Shown: positions 1 to 8,526, numbered from the stretch's first letter. The stretch: DNA of 64,000 bases from CAZBRS01 sp964494475 (GCA_964494475.1 CAZBRS010000019.1:27773-91772), one strand, 5' to 3'. The notes: generated by a model from the sequence alone, not told the origin. Numbers and translations: made by a program.

Positions 1-214
1 TCAGGAGGCCCGGCTCGGCGTCGAAGAGGAGGCCGAGGCCCGAGAGGGCTCCCAGGCAGTAGGCCGCGTCGACCAGCGCGCCGCCCACGCCCACCAGCAC
101 GGCGGCGCGGAGAGAGCCCCCGAAGCCGGCGTCGGCGACCGCGGCGCTGACGGGCCCCAGGGGCAGCCCGGCGACCATGGCGAGCAGGATTCCGCGTACG
201 AAGGCTGCGAGCAT
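1..214 (-). CDS. LysE/RhtB-type exporter, N-terminal fragment
   Basis: Only the first 71 codons are present; the gene runs off the left edge. The ATG at 214 follows a GGAGGGTCC ribosome site. The peptide begins MLAAFVRGILLAMVAGLPLG and continues with a GPVSAA turn, a second hydrophobic helix and an aspartate inside it (GGALVDAAY). This matches the first two transmembrane helices of LysE-type amino-acid exporters, which typically carry a G-x-x-x-G-P-V motif after helix 1 and a G-x-x-x-x-D in helix 2. A different, longer frame over the same bases (starting near 312) is rich in Ser, Pro and Trp and does not look like a protein. The gene diverges from the diguanylate cyclase gene at 330. Substrate cannot be predicted from this fragment. 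Confidence 0.6.
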   Translation of the reverse strand, partial: MLAAFVRGILLAMVAGLPLGPVSAAVADAGFGGSLRAAVLVGVGGALVDAAYCLGALSGLGLLFDAEPGLL

Positions 215-329
215 GGACCCTCCGATGGCGGCGAGGATAGCAGGACCTCGATCGGGTGGCCAATTTTCGTGAAGACGATCCGCGCGGCCCGCGCTATTCT
301 GAACCAGTCCACGCCAGGGGGAGCACCTC

Positions 330-1238
330 ATGCCCGACGATCCGAAGGGTCCCGACAACCCCGTCCTCGACGACATCACGCTCACGGCCGAACTGTCCGA
401 CCTCGACGTGGCGGCGCGTTCGCCGCGTAACGCCTTCCTGCTCATGATCTACGGCGACGCGCTCGGCCGCCGCACCGAGATCGGCAAGCAGCCCCTGGCG
501 ATCGGTCGACACGCCTCGTGCGACATCGTGCTGCCCGACAACACCGTGTCGCGCGTGCACTGCCGGCTGGTGCCGGGCGAGTACGGCGTGCTGCTGCAGG
601 ACGAGGGCTCGACCAACCGCACCTACGTGAACGACCACCCCGTGCAGGCGCACACGCTCGCCGACGGCGACGTGGTCCGGGTGGGGCGCACCCTCTTCAA
701 GTTCCTGACCGGCGACAACGTCGAGGCCGCGTACCACGAAGAGATCTACCGCCTCATGACCACCGACAACCTGACGGGCGCCGCCAACCGGCGCGTGTTC
801 CAGACCGAACTGCAGCGCCGCTTCCACGAGGCGGCGCGCTACCGCCGGCCGCTGGCGCTGCTGGTGCTCGACCTCGACCGCTTCAAGCGCATCAACGACA
901 CGTACGGGCACCTCTTCGGTGACCAGGTGCTGCGGTCGCTCGGCGCGCTGGTGGGCTCGGCCCGGCGCGAGGGCGACACCTTCTGCCGCTACGGGGGCGA
1001 GGAGTTCGCGCTGATCATGCCCGAGACGAGCCTGGCCGAGGCCCTGCCCGTGGCCGAGCGCATCCGGGCCGCCGTCGAGCACGCCACGTTCGAGTACGAG
1101 GGTCAGACCACGCCGGTCACGGTGTCGATCGGAGCCGCCGAGCGCGACGACGCGCAGTCGACTCCCGAGGACCTGGTGCGACGTGCCGACGAGCGCCTGT
1201 ACGCGGCCAAGGAGGGGGGGCGGAACCGGGTGATGTGA
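330..1238 (+). CDS. FHA-GGDEF diguanylate cyclase
   Basis: This 302-residue cytoplasmic protein has an N-terminal FHA phosphothreonine-binding domain (about residues 38-125; G59-R60, S74-R75 and H77 in the usual places) and a C-terminal GGDEF domain (about 140-302). The active-site loop reads GGEEF at 222-226. A product-inhibition I-site, R213-E-G-D216, lies exactly five residues upstream, so synthesis of cyclic di-GMP with feedback control is expected. No membrane helices are seen. The start is supported by GGGGGAGCACCTC before the ATG. The architecture suggests that a Ser/Thr-kinase phosphorylation event recruits or regulates c-di-GMP synthesis, which is inference. FHA domains also occur in the ABC exporter 700 bp downstream. 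Confidence 0.93.
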   Translation: MPDDPKGPDNPVLDDITLTAELSDLDVAARSPRNAFLLMIYGDALGRRTEIGKQPLAIGRHASCDIVLPDNTVSRVHCRLVPGEYGVLLQDEGSTNRTYVNDHPVQAHTLADGDVVRVGRTLFKFLTGDNVEAAYHEEIYRLMTTDNLTGAANRRVFQTELQRRFHEAARYRRPLALLVLDLDRFKRINDTYGHLFGDQVLRSLGALVGSARREGDTFCRYGGEEFALIMPETSLAEALPVAERIRAAVEHATFEYEGQTTPVTVSIGAAERDDAQSTPEDLVRRADERLYAAKEGGRNRVM

Positions 1239-1263
1239 GCGGCGGGCGCGGCGAGCAGCGCCC

Positions 1264-1809
1264 CTACCTCTGTAGCTGGCCTTCTTCCTGGCGCGCGTCG
1301 AGCGCCCAGCGGTCGCCTTCCTTCTTCATGGGCAGCGTGTAGGTGCCCTCGCCGAGCGCGTAGCGCAGGTTGGCCAGCGATTTTGCGGCGTCCTTGTACG
1401 TGACCTCTTTGATGCCGGCCTTCGACAGGGCCTCGGCCTTCTGCATGATGATCTCGGGCGCGTTGGTCTGGTACACGTCGCGCTTCTGCAGGTTGAAGTA
1501 GAACGCGAAGAAGCCCTTGCTCGTCATGGTCTCGAGATCCTTGACCGACACCATGCCCTCACGGGCGATCTTCTCTTTCTCCTCGGCGGGCTTGGCCAGG
1601 AGCTCCTTGCGGCCCGTCTCGAAGATGTCGCGCCAGGCGGTGCCCAGGCACTCCCAGGTGAGATCGGCGTCGCGGTTCAAGAGCGCCTTGCGGAGCTGCT
1701 CGAACGAGGCCTCGGGGCTGCCGAAGGGGCCGGCGCCGGCGGCGGGCTCCTTGGAGCAACCCGTGGCGACCAGCACGCAGGCGAGCAGAGCGGCGAACAC
1801 GATGCGCAT
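1264..1809 (-). CDS. small lipoprotein of unknown function
   Basis: The product is 181 residues with a clear type II signal peptide (MRIVFAALLACVLVATGC, lipidated Cys18), so it should be anchored in the cell envelope. The ATG at 1809 is preceded by GAAGGTGACGTC; an in-frame start further upstream would put 21 charged residues ahead of the signal peptide and is less likely. The mature part starts with a short Ala/Gly linker. It then contains FEQLRKALLNRDADLTWECL, a pattern reminiscent of NTF2-like envelope lipoproteins in which a helix is followed by a curved sheet; that fold assignment is a guess. It diverges from the ABC exporter gene at 1920. Confidence 0.75.
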   Translation of the reverse strand: MRIVFAALLACVLVATGCSKEPAAGAGPFGSPEASFEQLRKALLNRDADLTWECLGTAWRDIFETGRKELLAKPAEEKEKIAREGMVSVKDLETMTSKGFFAFYFNLQKRDVYQTNAPEIIMQKAEALSKAGIKEVTYKDAAKSLANLRYALGEGTYTLPMKKEGDRWALDARQEEGQLQR

Positions 1810-1919
1810 GACGTCACCTTCTTCACAGTTCAACGTCGAAGGACCGACGCACTGTCGCGCATCCGTGCCCACGTGTCAACCCGTTGCTCGGGGCGCCATC
1901 TGCTGGTATCTTGGCGCCC

Positions 1920-4292
1920 ATGATCGTCATCTGCCCCAAGTGCCAGTACGGCTTCGAGAGCGCGCCGGCGTCGGAGTACACGTGCCCCCGCGCCGACTGC
2001 GCGCACCATTGGCGGCCGCGCTCCCAGACCATGGCCGACGCCTTCCTCGGCGACGGGCGCGAGGGCCACGCCGAGCTGCTGGGGCTCGGGGGCGAGGTCG
2101 CCGGGCGCACGTTCCCGCTGACCCTGGCGCGCTCGGTCATCGGGCGCGGCGACGAGGCGCAGATCGCGCTCACCAACCTGTCGGTGTCGCGCGCCCACTG
2201 CGAGGTCCTGCGGGTCGGCAGCGAATGGGCGCTCCACGATCTGGGCAGCCGGGCCGGCACCTTCCTGAACGGCAACCCCGTCGTCGAGGGCACGCCGCTG
2301 CGCATCGGCGACCAGGTGCTGATCGTCGGCAATCTCTTCGAGTTCCGCGTGCGCTACGGGCAGGACGAGCACGCCCCGCGCCAGGCGGCCCGCGGTTCGC
2401 GCGCGAGCGAGGGCGTGACCATCCTGCAGGGGGGCCAGCGCACCGAGCGCGTGGTGCTCGGGGGCGAGACGCTGACCGTGGGCCGCACCGCCGATCGCGA
2501 TCTGGTGCTGCAGCACCCCATGGTGTCGGGGCGGCACGCCGTGCTCGAGCGCGAAGGCGACGCCTGGTTCGTGACCGACACCCGCTCGGCCAACGGCACG
2601 CTCGTGAACGACCGCGCCGTGCTGCGCGCGCGCCTGGTGCGCGGCGATCACGTGCAGTTCGGGCCGGTGGTCTTCCTCTTCGACGGCGCGAGCCTGGTGT
2701 TCCAGCCGCGCTCCGAGGCCGTGTGCCTCCGCGCCGAGGGGCTCACCACCCGCGTGCCCACCGGCACGCTCATCCTCGACGACGTTTCGCTCGAGATCGA
2801 GCCCGGGCTGCTCGTGGGGCTCATCGGCCCCTCCGGCGCCGGCAAGACCACGCTCCTGAACGCGCTGTCGGGCTTTCGGCCCGCCGCCGACGGCCGCGTG
2901 CGCTACAACGGCCTCGACCTGGCCGAGCACTACGACGCCTTGAAGACGCGCATCGGCTACGTGCCCCAGGACGACATCATCCACCAGGAGCTCACGGCCC
3001 GCGAGGCCCTGACCTACTCGGCGCGCCTGCGCCTGCCGCGCGACACCGATCGCGACGAGATCGACGCGCTGGTCGTCGAGACCCTCGACATCCTGGGGCT
3101 CGGCGAGCGCGCCGACCTGCCCATCCACCGCCTGTCGGGCGGCCAGCGCAAGCGCGCCAGCCTGGGCGTCGAGCTGCTCACGCGCTGCAACGTGCTCTTC
3201 CTCGACGAGCCCACCTCGGGGCTCGATCCGGCCACCGAGGCGCGCATGATGGCGCTCTTCCGCCGGCTGGCCGACCAGGGGCGCACCCTCGTGCTGACCA
3301 CGCACGTGATGGAGAGCATCGACGTGCTCGACCGCGTGGCCATCATGTACGGCGGCAAGCTGGTCTATTACGGCCCGCCCGACCGCGCTCTCAAGCACTT
3401 CGGGGCCGCGCGCGCCACCCACCTGTACGACCGCCTCGAAGAATTCGAGCCCGAGGTGTGGGCCGAGCGCTTCCGGGCTTCGGACCTCTACCGGCCGCCC
3501 GCGGCCGACGCGGCGCAGCCACCCGACGAGCCCGAGCGCCCCGTCGACGGGCGCAGCCGGCGCGCCGAATTGGGCGGCAAGCTGTGGCGGCAGCTGACCG
3601 TGCTCACCGGTCGCTACGCCCGCATGATCGCCGTCGACAAGCGCACGCTGGCGCTCTTGCTGGTGCAACCCATCATCATCTTCGCCTTCCTGGGGCTCAC
3701 CTTCGGCAAGGCCTTCCAGGTGCTCTTCATGGGCGCCGTGTCCATGTTCTGGATAGGCTGCACCAACGCCGCGCGCGAGATCGTGCGCGAGCAGAGCATC
3801 TACCGCCGCGAGCGGGCCGTCACGCTGCTGGTGGCCCCCTACGTGCTGTCGAAGGTGCTGGTGCTCACCGCGTTCTGCCTGCTGCAGGCCGGCATCGCGG
3901 TGGCCTTCATCAAGCTGGCCTCGGGCATCGACGGCAGCTGGTGGCGCTACCTGGTCGTGCTCTTCGCCGCCACCTTGTCGGGCATGTCGCTCGGCCTCGT
4001 CATCTCGGCGGTCGTGAACAAGCCCGAGCACTCCGACGCCATCGTGCCCATCGCGCTCATCCCGCAGATCATCTACGCGGGCGTCATCGAGCCCATCGCC
4101 GACATGAACCTGCCCTCGCGCCTGCTGTCGTACGGCATCTCGACGCGCTGGACGTACGAGAGCCTGCAGTCGGTGTTCCGCGAGTACGGCTACGAGGCGA
4201 TGTGGGTCGACACGCTCATCGTCCTCGGCTTCGCGACGGCGCTGCTCGTGGGCACGGGGATGATCCTGAAGCTGAGAAAGAAGAACGTTTAG
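1920..4292 (+). CDS. zinc-ribbon/FHA/FHA ABC exporter (half-size ABCG-type)
   Basis: The 790-residue protein carries, in order: a zinc ribbon (C5, C8, C22, C27), a first FHA domain (about 50-130, with GRGDEAQ and SRAHC), a second FHA domain (about 165-255, with GRTADRD and SGRHA), an ABC ATPase (Walker A GPSGAGKTT near 302, signature LSGGQRKR near 404, Walker B LFLDEPTSGLDP near 424) and a C-terminal ABC-2 membrane domain with about six helices (560-790). This order, ATPase before permease, is that of ABCG/White-type exporters. Two FHA domains imply docking to phosphothreonine proteins, hence kinase-controlled export. The substrate is unknown. The ATG at 1920 opens directly on the zinc ribbon; no strong ribosome site is visible. 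The 3' end overlaps the convergent hepT gene by 4 bp. Confidence 0.9.
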   Translation: MIVICPKCQYGFESAPASEYTCPRADCAHHWRPRSQTMADAFLGDGREGHAELLGLGGEVAGRTFPLTLARSVIGRGDEAQIALTNLSVSRAHCEVLRVGSEWALHDLGSRAGTFLNGNPVVEGTPLRIGDQVLIVGNLFEFRVRYGQDEHAPRQAARGSRASEGVTILQGGQRTERVVLGGETLTVGRTADRDLVLQHPMVSGRHAVLEREGDAWFVTDTRSANGTLVNDRAVLRARLVRGDHVQFGPVVFLFDGASLVFQPRSEAVCLRAEGLTTRVPTGTLILDDVSLEIEPGLLVGLIGPSGAGKTTLLNALSGFRPAADGRVRYNGLDLAEHYDALKTRIGYVPQDDIIHQELTAREALTYSARLRLPRDTDRDEIDALVVETLDILGLGERADLPIHRLSGGQRKRASLGVELLTRCNVLFLDEPTSGLDPATEARMMALFRRLADQGRTLVLTTHVMESIDVLDRVAIMYGGKLVYYGPPDRALKHFGAARATHLYDRLEEFEPEVWAERFRASDLYRPPAADAAQPPDEPERPVDGRSRRAELGGKLWRQLTVLTGRYARMIAVDKRTLALLLVQPIIIFAFLGLTFGKAFQVLFMGAVSMFWIGCTNAAREIVREQSIYRRERAVTLLVAPYVLSKVLVLTAFCLLQAGIAVAFIKLASGIDGSWWRYLVVLFAATLSGMSLGLVISAVVNKPEHSDAIVPIALIPQIIYAGVIEPIADMNLPSRLLSYGISTRWTYESLQSVFREYGYEAMWVDTLIVLGFATALLVGTGMILKLRKKNV

Positions 4293-4717
4293 CGCGGCAG
4301 CCCGAAGTACTCCGCGACGATCGCCAGGAAGTCCTCGATGACGCGCACGTCCTTTGTCAGCACTTCGTGGACTCTCTTCAAGTCGAGGTTGAAGTAGATG
4401 TGCACGAGCACGTTGCGGAAGCCCGCGAGATCGGCCAGCGAAGCCGCCATTGCGTCGTCGATGACGCGTGCCTGTGCCAGGGCTGCGAAGATCTCGCGGT
4501 ACGTCTCTGCTCGTGGCATCCCGCGCTCGGCCCGAACGCGATCGGCCAGGTCGATCGCGCCCTGGATGGCCTCGACCAATGCGTACAGAACCATGTTGCG
4601 CTTGTCTCGCTGCGACTCGATCACGTCGGCGGTAATCTCATTCCGATACCGGGCAAGATCCTCGAGCACCCGGACGCATTCGGCGAAGATGTCGATGACG
4701 CGTTCAGGTACCGGCAC
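4289..4717 (-). CDS. hepT: HepT-family HEPN ribonuclease toxin
   Basis: This 142-residue all-helical protein belongs to the DUF86/HepT group of HEPN nucleases. The catalytic RX4HXY motif is intact (R101, H106, Y108 in RNVLVHIY). Family members cleave RNA and are inactivated by their MNT partner, which attaches AMP to the tyrosine of this motif. The partner gene lies immediately upstream. The chosen GTG at 4717 overlaps the end of mntA and has GAGGCG upstream, giving the usual family length; the ATG at 4783 would add 22 residues lying inside mntA and resembling no HEPN sequence. The last 4 bp overlap the end of the convergent ABC exporter gene. Confidence 0.88.
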   Translation of the reverse strand: MPVPERVIDIFAECVRVLEDLARYRNEITADVIESQRDKRNMVLYALVEAIQGAIDLADRVRAERGMPRAETYREIFAALAQARVIDDAMAASLADLAGFRNVLVHIYFNLDLKRVHEVLTKDVRVIEDFLAIVAEYFGLPR

Positions 4718-5144
4718 GGAGCGCCTCGAGCCTGTGCATCGCGTCGGCGACGACCGCGCGCCTCGCGTCGCGCGTAGCCTCATAGCCCGAGTCGACCGCG
4801 GCCTCGAATCTTGCGACGAGATCCCTGTCGCGGCAGAGAAGCAGGCGACCGGTGCTCACCACCTCGCGTTGGAAGTGGACGGGCGCGTCGCCCAGATCCC
4901 GCACGTCGATCTCGACGCGGGTTCGATCCAGGGCGGCCTCGAGCCGACCTCCGAGGCGAATGACCCAGTTCCAGGCAAGCTTGGTGGTGAGCAGGACCCC
5001 GACGTCGATGTCCTCGAACGCTTCACCGCGCGCGAAGGACCCGAACACCCACGCGGCCTGTACCTCGGGCTCGGCCGCCAGGGCGCGAGCCAGGGCAGTC
5101 TCGATCTCGGCTCGGCTGTTGGGGTTCACGTCGTGCAGGGTCAT
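4704..5144 (-). CDS. mntA: MntA-like minimal nucleotidyltransferase antitoxin
   Basis: The 146-residue protein is a minimal nucleotidyltransferase (Pol-beta superfamily). The signature is G35-S36 ... D45-I-D47 within GSFARGEAFEDIDV. In characterised MntA proteins GS and DxD are normally separated by about ten residues; here only eight lie between, so the loop is two residues short, although the catalytic aspartates remain. Family role: transfer of AMP to the HEPN partner, neutralising the toxin. The gene precedes hepT and overlaps it by 14 bp, a typical antitoxin-first order with translational coupling. The ATG at 5144 lies 47 bp after the stop of a large lipoprotein gene on the same strand. 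Confidence 0.87.
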   Translation of the reverse strand: MTLHDVNPNSRAEIETALARALAAEPEVQAAWVFGSFARGEAFEDIDVGVLLTTKLAWNWVIRLGGRLEAALDRTRVEIDVRDLGDAPVHFQREVVSTGRLLLCRDRDLVARFEAAVDSGYEATRDARRAVVADAMHRLEALRAGT

Positions 5145-5191
5145 CGCCGTCTTCCCGTTGGACTCAGTATCGCCAGAGCACGATTCGTTGT

Positions 5192-7681
5192 CTATTCCGC
5201 CACGATCACCCCATAGTACCGCGCCGCCCAGTAGGGCATGAGCACGTCGGCGCCGTCCATCTCGACCATGCCGTCCATGCCGCCGTCGACGCGGAACTGG
5301 TCGGTGTTCCAGCGATCGTTGCGGCGCTCGTCGTAGGGGATGATGGTGCCGTCGGAGCGGAGCATGCCGTCCTTGAACCAGTTGGGGGCCTTCACCAGGT
5401 CGTGGCGGTTCGAGTTCACGACGTTCCAGCGGATCATGTCGACAGGGGCCAGGCGCAGCCAGCGGGCGAAGCGCTCGACCTGCGGGGCCATGTCGCCGCC
5501 CAGCACGAAGTTCGACAGATCCCACATGGCGCCCTGCTGCACGTCGAGGCGGGCGAAGAAGGCCGTCCAGCCGGTGCGCCACAGCGCGAGCAACTCGGGG
5601 TCGGTCTCGTAGCGCAGCAGGGCCCAGTAGCCCTGGGTTCCGAGCTCGTTGCCGTCGCCGTTGCCCCACATGATGGGGTAGCCCTCGATGTCGATGGCGT
5701 TGGCGCCGTAGTGGTGCACGTCGATGAGCTCGCGGCGCGCGTCGTCGAAGCGCGGCTCGCCCGTGAGGGCCCAGGCCGTGGTGACGATGCCGAGCATCTG
5801 GGCGCTGCGCCGCCCGCCGTCGCCGAGGAAGCCGCCCGGGTGCTCGTTCACGTAATAGGGGTCGAACTGCCCGTAGGTGGTGACCGCGTTCGTGATGGGG
5901 TCCCACAGTTGGTAGCCGTGGTCGACGATGCCGCCCGCGATGCCGGCCACGTGGTCGCGGATGGCCTGTTGCTGGTCGGGGGTGGCGCAGAGGTCGTGGG
6001 CGGGGCCCATCATGAACATGTGGCTGGTCACCTCGTCGTTCGAGGTGTCGCGCTTGACCCAGAAGTCGGGGTCGACGGGCGAGGTGAACCACTTGCCGTC
6101 GTCGGGGCCGTCGCAGTCGTCGAGGACGCACGTCGACTTGCGGATGAGCGCGCGCGCCAGGAACCAGTCAGTGCCCGTGAGGGTGCGCAGGCGCAGCATG
6201 CCCGTGAGCGCCTCGTCGAAGTTGGCGCGCGCGTCGGCGGCGCCGGTCACCTTCCAGCGGTAGCACTCGGCCAGCAGCCAGTAGGCCGTCCAGCCGCCGT
6301 CGTTGTCGCTGTCCCAGGGGGTGTTCGTCGAGAGATCGCCCTTCACGGCGAGGTGGCTGTCGGCCACGGCGCCCTCGCGATTGTGGCGCTGCACCACGCG
6401 TTCGACGAACGAGACGAGCTTCTGCTCGAGGGTCATGCGCTCGGCCGTCACGGTGGCCAGGCCCCCGGCGGTCGCGAACCAGAGGGGGCCGTCGGGCACG
6501 CTCGAGGCGACCACGCCGCGCACGTCGGCCGAGGGCACCCAGCGCTCGGCGTTGTACACGCGCCACTCGGGGCCGTCGAGGCGCTCGAGCACGCGCATGC
6601 CGCCGCCCGCCGTGGCCGCCACGAAGCCGCCGTCGGAGGTCTTCGCGGCCGCGCGGACGGCGGTGGCCGGGCTGCGGCCGTACGGCACGCGCTCGGCGGC
6701 GAAGAGCGGCACCTCGACGAAGCCGGCGCCCTGGTCCGTCTCGGGCTTCTCGACCAGGCCCTGCACGCCGCCGTCGCCGAGCACGACCAGGTCGAGCGCC
6801 TGGGGCAGCGTCACGTGCGGCACCAGGGCCCGCACGGGGGCCACGGTCAGCGAGGGGCCGTCGAGCTTCCACATCAACTGGGGCACGCCGTCGGCGGGCA
6901 GATCGTACGACGCCACGTAGTCGTCGCCGCCCACGTACAGGAAGCCTCCGTCCTCGACGACCACGTTGGCCCCGCTGCCCTGCAGGACCCAGGTGGTCTG
7001 GGCCTCGGGCACGGTGGTGGCGCGGATCACGCCCTGGTCGGTGGCCAGCCACACGTGGTGAGCCGCGCCCGAGACTCCGCGAATCGTGAGCCCGGCCTGG
7101 GGCACGGGCTCGAGTGACGCGCACACGCCGCCGCCGGTGCGCAGCACGTACGCGACCTGGGGCCCCGTCACCCACACGCTGTCGAGGGTGGCGGCGCCGC
7201 CGAGGAGGTCGGCGTCGGCGCTGGGGATCGTCAGGCGCAGCGTGGCCCCGGTCTGGTCGTGGAGCACGAGCGCGCGCGCCGTCACCTGGAAGACCGCGTC
7301 GGCCGAGCCGCACGCGTCGAGGCCAGCGGGTCGCGCGATGACCGCCACGAGCGGCCCGATGCCGGGCTCGACCTCGTTGGTCGTGTGGTTCCACTCCTGC
7401 AGGAAGGGCAGGTCGACGTAGGGAGTGGTGAGCGGCCCGGGCCCGAAGGGGATCTCGAGGGTCGCGTCATGGATCGCGTCATCCGCCTCGACCGCCTCCG
7501 GGGCTTCGACGGCGTCGTCGGGCCCGATCGCGTCGTCGGGCGCGTCAGGGGTCGCGTCATCCACTTCGGCCGTGTCGGTAACCGACGAGTCGGGCGAGAC
7601 ATCCGCGACGTCGGCGGAGCCACCGCTCCCGGAGCAGGCCAGGGTCAGCGCGAACAGGGCGACGAGCGGGGCGAGGCGCAT
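5192..7681 (-). CDS. large surface lipoprotein with C-terminal alpha-barrel-like domain
   Basis: 829 residues. A lipoprotein signal peptide ends at Cys16 (MRLAPLVALFALTLAC) and is followed by a Ser/Gly then Asp/Ala/Val-rich linker to about residue 85. The middle (about 85-450) has short repeated hydrophobic-Gly strands suggestive of a beta-propeller. From about 455 the sequence is helical and rich in Trp/Tyr/His (DSDNDGGWTAYWLLAECYRW, HMFMMGPAHDLC, DIEGYPIMWGNGDG), which resembles the (alpha/alpha)6 barrels of glycosidases and lyases. That resemblance is structural intuition; no family was identified with certainty. A GGAGCCCCC site precedes the ATG at 7681. It probably acts on the cell surface or in the periplasm, perhaps on a polysaccharide. 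Confidence 0.8.
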   Translation of the reverse strand: MRLAPLVALFALTLACSGSGGSADVADVSPDSSVTDTAEVDDATPDAPDDAIGPDDAVEAPEAVEADDAIHDATLEIPFGPGPLTTPYVDLPFLQEWNHTTNEVEPGIGPLVAVIARPAGLDACGSADAVFQVTARALVLHDQTGATLRLTIPSADADLLGGAATLDSVWVTGPQVAYVLRTGGGVCASLEPVPQAGLTIRGVSGAAHHVWLATDQGVIRATTVPEAQTTWVLQGSGANVVVEDGGFLYVGGDDYVASYDLPADGVPQLMWKLDGPSLTVAPVRALVPHVTLPQALDLVVLGDGGVQGLVEKPETDQGAGFVEVPLFAAERVPYGRSPATAVRAAAKTSDGGFVAATAGGGMRVLERLDGPEWRVYNAERWVPSADVRGVVASSVPDGPLWFATAGGLATVTAERMTLEQKLVSFVERVVQRHNREGAVADSHLAVKGDLSTNTPWDSDNDGGWTAYWLLAECYRWKVTGAADARANFDEALTGMLRLRTLTGTDWFLARALIRKSTCVLDDCDGPDDGKWFTSPVDPDFWVKRDTSNDEVTSHMFMMGPAHDLCATPDQQQAIRDHVAGIAGGIVDHGYQLWDPITNAVTTYGQFDPYYVNEHPGGFLGDGGRRSAQMLGIVTTAWALTGEPRFDDARRELIDVHHYGANAIDIEGYPIMWGNGDGNELGTQGYWALLRYETDPELLALWRTGWTAFFARLDVQQGAMWDLSNFVLGGDMAPQVERFARWLRLAPVDMIRWNVVNSNRHDLVKAPNWFKDGMLRSDGTIIPYDERRNDRWNTDQFRVDGGMDGMVEMDGADVLMPYWAARYYGVIVAE

Positions 7682-7770
7682 GGGGGCTCCAAGGAGGGGT
7701 GGCACCGCGGGCATTCTACGGGGAAGGGCGGCGCTCGTCACGGGCGGAAACGGGGGCGTCGACGCTGTCG

Positions 7771-8169
7771 TCACCAGAGGGTCTTGACGTGGGGGTACTC
7801 CCGGAGGCGCTCGTCCTTCGTGATCAGGACAGCGTCCAGGTCGCGCGCCGTGGCCACCAGGATCTGATCGCCCGGATCGCGGTGAAACGGTTGAGGGAGC
7901 ACGGTGGAGCGGTACGCGATGCGAGGCGTCAGCGGAACGAGCCCGAGCCCCGGCAACGTGAGGGCTTTCTCGATCCACGCCTCGGGGTCGGTCGACACGG
8001 CCAAGCGCCCCTTCTCGAGCAGCTTCGAGAACTCCCACGGCGAGATGGCCGAGAGCAGCAACTCGTCGTCCGCGTCTGGTGCGTCGATGATCGCGGCGGC
8101 GCTCGCCGACAGGCGCTCGGGGGCCACGTGCCACCAGATCCAGGCGTGCGTGTCGAGCAGGTACTTCAT
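7771..8169 (-). CDS. vapC: PIN-domain ribonuclease toxin, VapC family
   Basis: A 132-residue PIN-domain protein beginning MKYLLDTHAWIWW. The four acidic metal-binding positions can be placed at D6, E46, D98/D101 (HRDPGDQ) and D119 (TKDERL), so the nuclease should be active. VapC toxins cleave specific tRNA or rRNA sites and are held in check by a cognate antitoxin. The start codon overlaps the stop of the upstream Phd-like gene as ATGA, so the two are translationally coupled. The DPxDQ/R and HAWIWW signatures are typical of the PIN subgroup that pairs with Phd/YefM antitoxins. Confidence 0.9.
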   Translation of the reverse strand: MKYLLDTHAWIWWHVAPERLSASAAAIIDAPDADDELLLSAISPWEFSKLLEKGRLAVSTDPEAWIEKALTLPGLGLVPLTPRIAYRSTVLPQPFHRDPGDQILVATARDLDAVLITKDERLREYPHVKTLW

Positions 8170-8411
8170 TGACAAGCCTCCCAGTCGTCGTCGCCGAGCG
8201 GCGCGACCAGGTCGCCGAGGAACGTGACCGTGCCCGCGAGCCCTCCCTTGACGGGCTTCGTCGAGTCGTCCGTGAACGCCACGACGCGCGCCAGGGGCTT
8301 CCCGCGTCGCGTCACGATCACGCTCTCGCCCGTGCGCGAGACGCGATCGAAGATCTCGAGCGCGTGGGCCTTGAACTCGCTGACGCCGAGGCTCGTAGCG
8401 GTGCTCTTCAT
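8166..8411 (-). CDS. Phd/YefM-type antitoxin
   Basis: 81 residues. The N-terminal part (VSEFKAHALEIFDRV, then GESVIVTRRGKPLARVV) is the Phd/YefM fold, which binds operator DNA as a dimer. The acidic C-terminal tail (LGDDDWEACQ) is the segment that usually wraps the toxin. A strong site, GGAGGTCGACCC, precedes the ATG. It is the first gene of a two-gene operon with the PIN toxin. Antitoxins of this type repress their own promoter; repeated TCAAGT elements lie just upstream at 8442-8460. Confidence 0.9.
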   Translation of the reverse strand: MKSTATSLGVSEFKAHALEIFDRVSRTGESVIVTRRGKPLARVVAFTDDSTKPVKGGLAGTVTFLGDLVAPLGDDDWEACQ

Positions 8412-8429
8412 GGGTCGACCTCCAGCCCC

Positions 8430-8458
8430 AGCGTAAACAGGTCAAGTCAAGTGGTCAA
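8430..8458 (-). promoter_or_regulatory. candidate sigma70-type promoter and operator of the Phd/VapC pair
   Basis: On the minus strand TTGACC (8458-8453) and TACGCT (8435-8430) are separated by 17 bp, ending 18 bp before the antitoxin start. The hexamer TCAAGT occurs three times on the plus strand (8442, 8447, 8455) across the -35 and spacer, which would suit autoregulation by the Phd-like protein. This is inference from sequence only. Confidence 0.35.
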
Positions 8459-8462
8459 GTAG

Positions 8463-8517
8463 GGGCACCCCTTGCGGGTGCCCAGTGCAGGGGAACGCCT
8501 CGCGGGTGCCCAGTGCG
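8463..8517. repeat. palindromic GTAGGGGC-type repeat
   Basis: GGGCACCC (8463-8470) and GGGTGCCC (8476-8483) form an 8-bp stem with a 5-base loop. The right half, with CGGGTGCCCAGTGC, is repeated once more about 30 bp further on. The unit begins AGTAGGGGC, like the palindromes near 52441 and 63928. It lies between the TA operon and the 3' end of the AgmX-like gene. Confidence 0.6.
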
Positions 8518-8526
8518 GGGCGTGGG

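Noticed and set aside
1517..4777. Very long open frame on the plus strand overlapping the ABC exporter
   Set aside because: It is rich in Arg, Pro, Ala and His without any domain, while the real frame beneath carries zinc-ribbon, FHA and ABC motifs. High-GC DNA leaves such frames open by chance.
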